Positions 1 through 6,723 of a stretch of 15,266 nucleotides of DNA are shown here, one piece after another; positions within the stretch are counted from its first letter, which is position 1; every line of letters starts with the position of its first letter. A program made the translations under genes and the position numbers. Origin of the DNA: CAIJNA01 sp964516815 (GTDB lineage Bacteria; Campylobacterota; Campylobacteria; Campylobacterales; Arcobacteraceae); contig CAZEXK010000029.1 of the NCBI GenBank assembly GCA_964516815.1, positions 1 through 15,266 on the forward strand. The letters are read 5' to 3'. The notes beneath the pieces are model-generated. The model was not told the DNA's origin. It did no database searches and saw nothing but the letters and a program-made list of their open reading frames with translations.

Positions 1-323
1 AAAATATAAACCTTGGTAATGGAATAACACTTACAACAAAGACAGGTACACTTCAAGTTAGAAATAAAAAAACTAGTATAAAGCGATTTGTACAAACGGA
101 GTATGATAAGAAAGGAAAATTACAAGTATTTAAGCAAACTATCAATTCAAGAGCAAATTTAAATGTTATTTTTATGAAAAATTATAACCAATTTATAATA
201 GTAGATAACAATACTTACAATTCTTTATATTTTCAATTATTTGTATTTGAAAACTACGATAAAAATTTATTTGAAGCAATAATATTGACACCTTTAGCTA
301 AGGTTTATAAATTAAAAATATAA
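1..323 (+). CDS. C-terminal end of a probable STT3/PglB-type oligosaccharyltransferase (5' partial)
   Basis: The frame starting at base 3 is open from the window edge to TAA at 321-323, giving about 106 residues with no start inside the window. The protein ends in NSLYFQLFVFENYDK followed by a segment closing in AKVYKLKI. From memory, this kind of ending (QLFV.ENYDK.LFE..I..P.AK.YKLK) is typical of Campylobacterota STT3/PglB proteins, which move a lipid-linked glycan onto asparagine in periplasmic proteins. The catalytic membrane part and the WWDxG motif would lie upstream and cannot be seen, so the call rests on C-terminal resemblance only. The stop is followed in the same frame by another small ORF at 330. 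Confidence 0.6.
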   Translation, partial: NINLGNGITLTTKTGTLQVRNKKTSIKRFVQTEYDKKGKLQVFKQTINSRANLNVIFMKNYNQFIIVDNNTYNSLYFQLFVFENYDKNLFEAIILTPLAKVYKLKI

Positions 324-329
324 AAAGGT

Positions 330-506
330 ATGACAACAGTTAGTAAAGATGCTACTAAAACTGTTACAGATGGTGCTGTTGAAGGTACTAAAAGTGCAGA
401 GAGATCTACAGTGGCAGTTAGTAATGATGTTAAAGATACAACAACAGGTATATCTAAAGATATGAATGCAAGTGCTATTGTACAACAAATACTGTTAAGT
501 AAATAA
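330..506 (+). CDS. 58-residue hypothetical protein, Thr/Ser/Lys/Asp-rich
   Basis: ATG at 330 opens a 58-codon frame ending in TAA at 504-506. The product is low-complexity and polar, rich in T, S, K, D, V and A, with loosely repeated elements such as SKDATKTV, TDGAVEGTK and SNDVKDTTTG. This resembles the amphipathic repeats of LEA-like or stress-associated envelope proteins. No signal peptide, membrane segment or known domain is visible. The AAAAGG before the ATG is only one base away, too close for a normal ribosome binding site. The frame is the same as that of the preceding gene and is separated from it by TAA-AAA-GGT. It may be translated by reinitiation, be the surviving 3' part of a longer eroded gene, or not be a gene. 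I do not recognise it. Confidence 0.4.
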   Translation: MTTVSKDATKTVTDGAVEGTKSAERSTVAVSNDVKDTTTGISKDMNASAIVQQILLSK

Positions 507-571
507 TTTTTTTTTATGCCAAAAATTCTCTTAAAATATATTTTATATCTTAAAACATAGTAAGTTTTAGT

Positions 572-577
572 TATAAT
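572..577 (+). promoter_or_regulatory. Candidate sigma70 -10 box for argG
   Basis: A perfect TATAAT lies 36 bases upstream of the argG start in an AT-rich gap (507-613), preceded by the T-rich stretch TTTTAG. Campylobacterota promoters usually have a strong -10 and a weak or absent -35, and no clear -35 is seen here. The argG ribosome binding site GGAG is at 605-608, five bases before the ATG. No hairpin terminator for the upstream genes is visible in the gap. Confidence 0.5.
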
Positions 578-613
578 TCAAAAAAATCAAAATTAATAAT
601 ATTTGGAGATGTA

Positions 614-1852
614 ATGAATAAAATAGAAGTAAAAAAAGTTGTACTTGCATATAGTGGAGGATTAGATACATCTATTATATTAAAGTGGTTACAAGATGAA
701 TACAATGCAGAAGTTATAACATTCACGGCTGATTTGGGGCAAGGAGAAGAAGTAGAACCTGCAAGACAAAAAGCTTTAGATAATGGAATCAAACCAGAAA
801 ATATTTTTATACTTGACATACAAGAAGAATTTGTGAAAGATTACGTATTTCCTATGTTTAGAGCAAATGCAATATACGAAGGTGAATATTTACTTGGAAC
901 TTCAATAGCAAGACCTCTTATTGCAAAAAAACAAATAGAAATTGCAGCACAAATGGGAGCTGATGCAGTTTCTCACGGTGCTACTGGAAAAGGAAATGAT
1001 CAAGTAAGATTTGAACTTGGATATTTAGGATTAAACCCTGATATAAAAATAATTGCGCCTTGGAGAGAATGGGATTTAAATTCTAGAGAAAAGTTATTGG
1101 CATATGCAAGAGATCATGGCATTAATATAGATGCAAAACATATAGATGAAAATGGTGAACCTACTGTTAGTCCTTATTCAATGGATGCAAACTTATTACA
1201 TATATCTTATGAAGGTTTGCATTTAGAAGATCCTATGAATGAACCTGAAGAATCAATGTGGTTGTGGACTGTAAGTCCACAAGATGCACCAAATACACCT
1301 GAATATATTACTATATCTTATAAAAATGGTGATCCTATTGCAATTAACAATAAAGAACTTAGTCCTGCTACAATATTAAGAACTTTAAATGATTATGGAA
1401 ATAAACATGGAATTGGAAGACTAGATATTGTAGAAAATAGATTTGTTGGTATGAAAGCTAGAGGTTGTTATGAAACACCAGGTGGAACTATTATGATAAA
1501 AGCACATAGAGCTATAGAATCAATTTGTTTGGATAGAGAAGAAGCTCATATGAAAGATTCTATGATTGCAAAATATTCAGAATTAATTTACAATGGTTTT
1601 TGGTTTTCACCTGAACGAGAGATGATGCAAGCTGCTATTGACACAACGCAAAAGTATGTTCAAGGTGATGTAAAATTAAAACTTTACAAAGGAAATGTGC
1701 AAATTGTAGGCAGACAATCAAATATGTCATTATATTCTCAAGAACATTCAACTTTTGAAGAAGATGAAGTGTATAATCAAAAAGATGCAGAAGGTTTTAT
1801 AAGACTTAATGCATTAAGAAGAATAATAGCAGGTAAGAAAAGAATATCATAA
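614..1852 (+). CDS. argG: Argininosuccinate synthase
   Basis: ArgG is a cytosolic enzyme that condenses citrulline and aspartate, using ATP, into argininosuccinate, the penultimate step of arginine synthesis. The 412-residue length fits the family (about 400). The N-type ATP pyrophosphatase loop AYSGGLDTS is at residues 12-20. SHGATGKGNDQ, the nucleotide and substrate-binding region, is at 120-130. Later conserved segments include GRLDIVENRFVGMKARGCYE and TPGGTI. The start is supported by GGAG at 605-608. The gene is intact, and its stop is 17 bases before the next ATG, so co-transcription with the M20 remnant and the carbonic-anhydrase-like gene is likely. Other arginine genes here: argB is at 6723-7583 on the opposite strand. 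Confidence 0.97.
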   Translation: MNKIEVKKVVLAYSGGLDTSIILKWLQDEYNAEVITFTADLGQGEEVEPARQKALDNGIKPENIFILDIQEEFVKDYVFPMFRANAIYEGEYLLGTSIARPLIAKKQIEIAAQMGADAVSHGATGKGNDQVRFELGYLGLNPDIKIIAPWREWDLNSREKLLAYARDHGINIDAKHIDENGEPTVSPYSMDANLLHISYEGLHLEDPMNEPEESMWLWTVSPQDAPNTPEYITISYKNGDPIAINNKELSPATILRTLNDYGNKHGIGRLDIVENRFVGMKARGCYETPGGTIMIKAHRAIESICLDREEAHMKDSMIAKYSELIYNGFWFSPEREMMQAAIDTTQKYVQGDVKLKLYKGNVQIVGRQSNMSLYSQEHSTFEEDEVYNQKDAEGFIRLNALRRIIAGKKRIS

Positions 1853-2266
1853 AATAATTAGGATTATGTATGCATTACTTAGATGACTTAGAAAAAATTT
1901 GTTGTATTAATTCATTTACAAAAAATAAACAAGGTGTTGATAATGTTGCATTACAAATGCAAACTGGGATGAAAGATTTAAACTTTATTACTACAACGTA
2001 TAAGCGAGAAAATTTAGGAAATCATCAATTATTTAAATCAAAGCACATAACAGGAGATAAGATTTTTTTATTAGGATATAATGATACTGTTTTTGCTCCT
2101 AATACTTTTGAAACTTTTACTAAAGGTGAACAGTGGGTTTATGGACCTGGTGTTTGTGATATGAAAGGTGTGGGAACATATACTATTAATATTCAAGGAC
2201 AAGCAGCATATACAGGAACTTCTTATACTGAAGGTATAAATGCAAATCTAGAAGCATCGTACAAAC

Positions 2267-2321
2267 TTCAAGAGTTAGTAAAGTTTACAAATCGTGATAT
2301 TGGAACTACAGTTAATGTTGG
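2267..2321 (+). repeat. 55-bp exact duplicate, left copy (contig-end overlap)
   Basis: The 55 bases ending exactly at the start of the N run are identical to the 55 bases that begin exactly after it (2422-2476). Both copies encode the same M20 peptide, starting QELVKFTNRDIGTTVNV. This is expected when two contigs overlapping by one k-mer are scaffolded without being merged. Confidence 0.9.
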
Positions 2322-2421
2322 NNNNNNNNNNNNNNNNNNNNNNNNNNNNNNNNNNNNNNNNNNNNNNNNNNNNNNNNNNNNNNNNNNNNNNNNNNNNNNN
2401 NNNNNNNNNNNNNNNNNNNNN
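2322..2421. other. Assembly gap of 100 N
   Basis: Exactly 100 undetermined bases, a conventional placeholder length for a gap of unknown size. It lies inside the M20 remnant. Its edges coincide with the two copies of a 55-bp duplication, so the true gap is probably zero, with a 55-bp overlap. Confidence 0.97.
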
Positions 2422-2476
2422 TTCAAGAGTTAGTAAAGTTTACAAATCGTGATATTGGAACTACAGTTAATGTTGG
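2422..2476 (+). repeat. 55-bp exact duplicate, right copy (contig-end overlap)
   Basis: Second copy of 2267-2321, starting at the first base after the N run. Removing one copy and the 100 N deletes 155 bases and puts the downstream sequence (VNTISPKCE) back in frame with the upstream M20 coding sequence. This supports an artefact rather than a true tandem duplication. Confidence 0.9.
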
Positions 2477-2549
2477 TGTAAATACAATCAGCCCTAAATG
2501 TGAATGGTACAAAAAGTACAATTACAGAGCTGATACAAAGGAATAATAA

Positions 2550-3083
2550 ATGATAATAAAATTTAGAAAATGGTTTCCAAAGATTAAAAAAACTGCATGG
2601 GTAGCACCTAGTGCTGATGTTATTGGAAATGTAAAAATTGGAAAAGATAGTTCTATTTGGTTTGGCGCGATTATAAGAGGAGATGTTCATAAAATAAGAA
2701 TTGGGCAAAGAACTTCAATTCAAGACTTATCGATGATACATGTAACACATTATAAAAATTCAGATATGAGTGATGGAAATCCAACAATCATCGGAGATGA
2801 TGTTACTATAGGGCATAAAGTAATGCTTCACGGATGTGAAATTCAAAATGGATGTTTAATTGGTATGAGTGCTACTATTCTTGATGGTGCAATTATAGGA
2901 GAAGGTAGTATTGTTGGAGCTCATTCTTTAGTTACTTCAAAGAAAGTATTTCCACCTCATTCACTTATAATGGGTAGTCCAGCAAAACTTGTGAAAACTT
3001 TAACTCAAGAAGAAGTAAATAATTTAATTATACATGCTTCAAGATATGTTGATTTTAAAAATGAGTATCACCATGGTAAATAG
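2550..3083 (+). CDS. Gamma-carbonic-anhydrase-like hexapeptide-repeat protein (YrdA/PaaY type)
   Basis: The 177-residue protein is a left-handed beta-helix of the gamma-carbonic anhydrase superfamily. Imperfect hexapeptide repeats run from about residue 19 to 135 (ADVIGNVKIGKDSSIWFGAI, then further turns). The three expected zinc histidines are present: His67 (HVTH), His89 (TIGH) and His94 (MLHG), with the family spacing H-x21-H-x4-H. The early GAIIRGD segment and Q58-D59 also match the family. Members bind metal as trimers; some hydrate CO2 and for many the activity is untested, so the substrate is open. A good ribosome binding site, AAAGGA, is at 2537-2542. The start lies 3 bases after the M20 remnant's stop. 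The TAG stop directly abuts the stop of the convergent PAS gene. Confidence 0.9.
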   Translation: MIIKFRKWFPKIKKTAWVAPSADVIGNVKIGKDSSIWFGAIIRGDVHKIRIGQRTSIQDLSMIHVTHYKNSDMSDGNPTIIGDDVTIGHKVMLHGCEIQNGCLIGMSATILDGAIIGEGSIVGAHSLVTSKKVFPPHSLIMGSPAKLVKTLTQEEVNNLIIHASRYVDFKNEYHHGK

Positions 3084-3473
3084 TTAATCCATAGTTTTAT
3101 ATAAATTTTCTGCATTACGTATATTTTGAATCGTAGGTTTTCTTCTGCATGACAAATAACATTGAGAACCATTTTTGTCTAAATAAGGATATACAGTTGC
3201 AAATACCCAATAATATCCACCAGAAGCAGTAATATTTTTTACATAGCCATTCCATACTTCTCCACTTTTAATAGTAATCCAAAAATCTTTAAATACTGAT
3301 TTTGGCATATCTGAATGTCTCACAATATTATGAGGTTTTCCTATTAAATCATCTATTTTGTATTCTGAAATATGACAAAATTCATCATTTACAAATGTAA
3401 TATTTCCTTTAGAATCTGTTTGACTTACTAAAAATGCATTATCACTTAATACTGTTTCTTGACTTATTGACAT
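3084..3473 (-). CDS. Aer/CetB-type single PAS-domain energy-taxis protein
   Basis: A 129-residue soluble protein made of one PAS domain closely resembling the sensor domain of E. coli Aer. Landmarks are VSQTDSKGNITFVNDEF (residues 16-32), GKPHNIVRHSDMP (45-57), VWNGYVKN (73-80) and YYWVFATV (87-94). In Aer the matching Arg-His-x-Asp motif takes part in FAD binding; here it is R52-H53-S54-D55, with Ser replacing the usual Pro. The protein has no membrane segment or signalling domain, so it must act through a partner. The ATG is one base after the stop of the chemoreceptor gene, with GAGG about nine bases upstream inside it. This order matches cetA-cetB of C. jejuni, where CetB passes redox/energy signals to CetA. 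The partnership is inferred from context. Confidence 0.88.
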   Translation of the reverse strand: MSISQETVLSDNAFLVSQTDSKGNITFVNDEFCHISEYKIDDLIGKPHNIVRHSDMPKSVFKDFWITIKSGEVWNGYVKNITASGGYYWVFATVYPYLDKNGSQCYLSCRRKPTIQNIRNAENLYKTMD

Positions 3474-3474
3474 A

Positions 3475-5433
3475 TTAATTTACCTCGTTATTTGAAATTT
3501 TACAGCCTTCTTCTCTTAGTAAATCCAAAGATTCAAACACTATATTTAAGTTTTTCTCTACATTATTAGTAACTGCAAAGACTTGTCCATTTGGATAACC
3601 ACCTGCATATAAATTAACAGTATCTTGAGTCATCATGTGTACATTTTTATGAGCATCGTATAATTTCTTATAAGTAGGTGATTTTAAGATTTTTTCATCA
3701 CTTACTGAATCAATCCATTGACCCATTCTACATTCATGATATCCTTTCACTTTAAACGAACTTCCATTCGAGCATAGAGAAAAGTTTGTATCTTTAAATA
3801 AAACATGATCAGCTTTTAAAGAACCAAAATCGAATATTTTATCAACATCACAAACTCTATTTTTAGAACTTTCAAAAAAGGCAGTTCTATTAATCACTGT
3901 TTCTAATCTTTTTGCTAAATTTTCACTTTTTACAGCCATACTGCTAATTTCAGAAGCAATATTAGCATTATTTTTGGTAACATTGTCAAGTTCTCTAATA
4001 GTTGAGCTAATTTCTTCCATTGATATTTCTTGTTGTATTGATGATTTAGCAACTTCATCTATTAATACTATAGTAGATTTAATATTTCCATTTAAAATAT
4101 TGTATCCATCAATCATTTTATTTGATATTTCTTTACCTTTATTTGCTTTGTTTGAAGCATTTTGAACAATTACTTTAATCTCATTTGCAGCACTTGAAGA
4201 TCTTGAAGCTAAATTTCTTACTTCTTGTGCCACAACTGCGAATCCTTTTCCAGCTTCTCCTGCTGTTGCAGCTTCTACTGCAGCGTTTAATGATAATATA
4301 TTTGTTTGAAAAGCAATTTGATCAATAATTTTAATTGCTTGACTTATTGAATTGACTTCATGAGATATTTCATCCATAGATTCTGATGTATTATTTGCAA
4401 GTTTAATTCCCATCTCAGCAGAAGTTGTTACATCTAAAGCTAATTTAGACATTTCAGATGAATTTTTATTACTAAGTTTTATATTATCTAGTATTTCATT
4501 TACTGATGTAGTTGTATTTTCAAGTGATTTTGCTTGTAATGAAGATGCATCTCCTAATAAGTTTGAACTTTGTTTTAGTATTTTTGATGTTTGCAATAAC
4601 TCACTTGTACTAATGCTAATTAGTGCTAGAATACCACTTAATGTTTCACCAATATTTTTTGCTCCACTCATAATTGATGCTAATTCTCCGGTTACTCCCT
4701 CTTTAGAGTTAACTTCAATATCAAATTTTGCATTTGAAAATGATATTAATACTTCTGATAATAATTTTAAATTTTCTTGTGTACCTTTAATTAAATTATT
4801 TATATCACTAGCTACTTCAGTAATTTCATTTGAAAATGCTTCTCCTTTTACTGAAGAATTAAATAATCCAGCATTAGCTCTTCTTACTACTTGCTTTATC
4901 TCTTTTAATACTCCCTTATCTAAATTATAACCTTGTTCACTTTTTATTATGTTTTCATTAATAATTTTAGCCATCATACCTATTTCATTATCACTTTCAA
5001 CAAGTAAATCTATATGTTTATTAGAATCATGATTTTTAAAATAGTTAGCTAAATCATTTTGAAACCCAAAAATTAAATTTTTAATACTATTAGTTAGTAC
5101 TAAAGTAAATAATAAAGTAATAACACTTACAAATATAATAAATGAAATCATAATAATTAATGCATCATCGTGCATTTTTTTTATTGAACTATCAAAGGCA
5201 TCTTTTTCTGATTCAAATGTTGAAGTAAGTATTGCTATATCTTTATTATTATTTATTTTATCAATGGAGAGTGCAAAATCATTAGAATGATTAGAATGCT
5301 CAATTAAAATTTCAGATAATATGTCTATTTTGTTTATTGAGTAAGCTCCAAACATAATAAATAGTGAAATAAAAAAAATAAAAGACATAAATAATCTTTT
5401 ACTGATTGTTATATTTGATAGATATTTTATCAT
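3475..5433 (-). CDS. Methyl-accepting chemotaxis protein with C-terminal CZB zinc domain
   Basis: A 652-residue transmembrane chemoreceptor. TM1 is at about residues 14-36 and TM2 at about 91-114, enclosing a periplasmic loop of only about 55 residues. That is too short for a 4HB or Cache ligand-binding domain. A HAMP-like region follows (about 115-240). The signalling hairpin tip is at about 366-418 (IIDQIAFQTNILSLNAAVEA, GEAGKGFAVVAQEVRNLA). It contacts CheA and CheW. The tail is a CZB domain with His543, Cys568 in CRMGQW, His595 and His599, the expected zinc ligands. In other bacteria CZB domains sense zinc or hypochlorous acid. The start has AAGGAA at 5441-5446. The gene ends one base before the PAS gene, so the two are probably co-expressed. 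Sensing may come from the cytosolic CZB domain and the PAS partner rather than the periplasm. Confidence 0.93.
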   Translation of the reverse strand: MIKYLSNITISKRLFMSFIFFISLFIMFGAYSINKIDILSEILIEHSNHSNDFALSIDKINNNKDIAILTSTFESEKDAFDSSIKKMHDDALIIMISFIIFVSVITLLFTLVLTNSIKNLIFGFQNDLANYFKNHDSNKHIDLLVESDNEIGMMAKIINENIIKSEQGYNLDKGVLKEIKQVVRRANAGLFNSSVKGEAFSNEITEVASDINNLIKGTQENLKLLSEVLISFSNAKFDIEVNSKEGVTGELASIMSGAKNIGETLSGILALISISTSELLQTSKILKQSSNLLGDASSLQAKSLENTTTSVNEILDNIKLSNKNSSEMSKLALDVTTSAEMGIKLANNTSESMDEISHEVNSISQAIKIIDQIAFQTNILSLNAAVEAATAGEAGKGFAVVAQEVRNLASRSSSAANEIKVIVQNASNKANKGKEISNKMIDGYNILNGNIKSTIVLIDEVAKSSIQQEISMEEISSTIRELDNVTKNNANIASEISSMAVKSENLAKRLETVINRTAFFESSKNRVCDVDKIFDFGSLKADHVLFKDTNFSLCSNGSSFKVKGYHECRMGQWIDSVSDEKILKSPTYKKLYDAHKNVHMMTQDTVNLYAGGYPNGQVFAVTNNVEKNLNIVFESLDLLREEGCKISNNEVN

Positions 5434-5451
5434 ATGTTAATTCCTTAGTAA

Positions 5452-5457
5452 AGTATA
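5452..5457 (-). promoter_or_regulatory. Weak candidate -10 box for the chemoreceptor/PAS pair
   Basis: TATACT on the minus strand, 18 bases before the chemoreceptor ATG, lies in the 57-base gap after the helicase gene. No convincing -35, sigma28 or sigma54 motif is present. The pair may instead be read from the argB-helicase transcript. Confidence 0.25.
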
Positions 5458-5490
5458 TATTTCATTTGAAAAGTTTAATAAAATATTACT

Positions 5491-6723
5491 TCACTTTTGC
5501 TTACTAATATTTTCTCTTAACTTATCTTTTTTACTTTTTCTCAATCCTTTGATTGGTGCACTTCCTTTTTGTTTTTGATCTTTTAACTCGCCATCAAATT
5601 CAAAACCGTTTATATTTTCAATTAATAAATTAATATTTGCTCTTTTAGATATAAGTTTAAAATGTTCATAATTTTCATTATTTATAAAAGATATTGCCAT
5701 TCCATTTTTTCCAGCTCGTGCAGTTCTTCCAATTCTATGTACATAATCAGCACTAGCTCTTGGTAAATCAAAATTAATTACACAAGAAATATCATCAATA
5801 TGTAAACCACGACTTGCAATATCTGTTGCAAAAAGTATTTGTATACTACCATTTTTAAAATCATCTAAAGTAAAACTTCTTTCATCTTGTTCTAAGTTTC
5901 CATGAAATGATTCAGCTTGAAAATTATATTTTCTAAATTTTGCTGCTATATTATCACAAGCTCTTTTATTTGACATAAAAACAAGTACTCTTTTCCATGA
6001 ATGATTTTTTATAAGTTCTCTTAATAAAGTACTTTTATTGTGTGTATTTACGCTAATTGCTCTTTGTTTGATATTTGTTGTTATTATTTCTTCATCTTTT
6101 ATACTTGTTATATTGGTAATATTTGTGATTTTAGAAATTATATTCTTTATTTTAAAAGGATAAGTTGCTGAAAATAATAAATTTTGTCTTTTTTTAGGTA
6201 AGTTTTTTAATATTAGATCTAGTTCATTTTCAAAACCAAGATCTAACATTTTATCTGCCTCATCTAAAACAAAATACTGTACACTTGATAAATCAATTTG
6301 CTTTTTATCCATTATATCAAGAAGTCTTCCAGTTGTAGCAACTACAATATCACAGCCTTTTTGTATACTTAAAAGTTGTTGACTTATATTTTCTCCTCCA
6401 ATAACAGTGACAATATTTAGTTTTACATTAAAAAATTTTGAAAATTTTAAAAAACTATTTGCAACTTGTGTTGATAGTTCTCTAGTTGGAGTTAATGCTA
6501 ATACTTTGATTTTTGGTTTTTGGGTATTTTGACTTTTTAATATATTTTGCAAAATAGGTAAGACAAAAGAAGCAGTTTTGCCAGTTCCCGTTTGTGATTT
6601 CACCATAACATCATCACCTGATACAATAAGTGGGATTACCTTATTTTGTATTTGTGTTGCATTAATATATTTATTTGTATCTAATGCTTTTTGAATTTCA
6701 TAAGAAAAGTTAAATTTTTTAAT
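5491..6723 (-). CDS. DEAD-box ATP-dependent RNA helicase, start codon apparently ATT
   Basis: An RhlE-like DEAD-box helicase that unwinds RNA using ATP. The conserved motifs are present in order: VKSQTGTGKT (Walker A), PTREL, VLDEADKMLD (DEAD), SATYP, then helicase domain 2 with FATDIASRGLHID and HRIGRTARAGK, and a Lys-rich tail. The first ATG is at 6606, but it lies at motif I. The same frame upstream, from 6723 on, encodes a complete Q-motif region (KKFNFSYEIQKALD, then INATQIQNKVIPLIVSGDDV). No ATG, GTG or TTG occurs in this extension back to the next in-frame stop inside argB. The natural start position is ATT at 6723-6721, overlapping the argB stop as TAATT where TAATG is common. That gives 410 residues, normal for the family. 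Either ATT is used, an ATG was mutated, or the base is an error. Confidence 0.85.
   Translation of the reverse strand: MKKFNFSYEIQKALDTNKYINATQIQNKVIPLIVSGDDVMVKSQTGTGKTASFVLPILQNILKSQNTQKPKIKVLALTPTRELSTQVANSFLKFSKFFNVKLNIVTVIGGENISQQLLSIQKGCDIVVATTGRLLDIMDKKQIDLSSVQYFVLDEADKMLDLGFENELDLILKNLPKKRQNLLFSATYPFKIKNIISKITNITNITSIKDEEIITTNIKQRAISVNTHNKSTLLRELIKNHSWKRVLVFMSNKRACDNIAAKFRKYNFQAESFHGNLEQDERSFTLDDFKNGSIQILFATDIASRGLHIDDISCVINFDLPRASADYVHRIGRTARAGKNGMAISFINNENYEHFKLISKRANINLLIENINGFEFDGELKDQKQKGSAPIKGLRKSKKDKLRENISKQK

Larger units (their letters stand above)
1870..2546 (+). pseudogene. Degenerate M20-family metallopeptidase (carboxypeptidase G2-like), internally deleted
   Basis: The N-terminal part reads as a normal M20 hydrolase (YLDDLEKI, NSFTKNKQGVD, YKRENLGNHQLFKSK, WVYGPGVCDMKG). 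It then jumps at about 2164-2170 straight into the dimerisation domain (VGTYTINIQGQAA, GTSYTEGINANLEASYKLQ). The intervening segment, which in the family carries further metal ligands and the catalytic Glu, is missing. The conserved GHxDTVF is GYNDTVF (Tyr70) and QAAHAG is QAAYTG (Tyr114), so two active-site histidines are lost. If the N gap and one 55-bp copy are removed, the frame stays open from ATG 1870 to TAA 2544-2546, giving 173 residues against roughly 350-370 for the family. The last residues after SPKCE match nothing I know. AGGA at 1860-1863 is a plausible ribosome binding site. It is almost certainly inactive as a peptidase. Confidence 0.85.

Noticed and set aside
2267..2476. A biological tandem duplication inside the M20 gene
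   Set aside because: The copies are identical to the base, end exactly at the N run, and only their collapse restores the reading frame. An assembly overlap explains all of this.
2430..2708. 92-codon minus-strand ORF over the M20/carbonic-anhydrase junction
   Set aside because: It overlaps the 5' half of the clearly coding carbonic-anhydrase-like gene and the duplicated contig end, and has no recognisable domain.
4613..4930. 105-codon plus-strand ORF inside the chemoreceptor gene
   Set aside because: It is a shadow of the strongly conserved chemoreceptor frame on the other strand.
5434..5490. Sigma28 or sigma54 flagellar-type promoter for the chemoreceptor
   Set aside because: No GGNNNNNTTGC-like or TAAAGT-N-CGAT-like pattern could be found in the 57-base gap.
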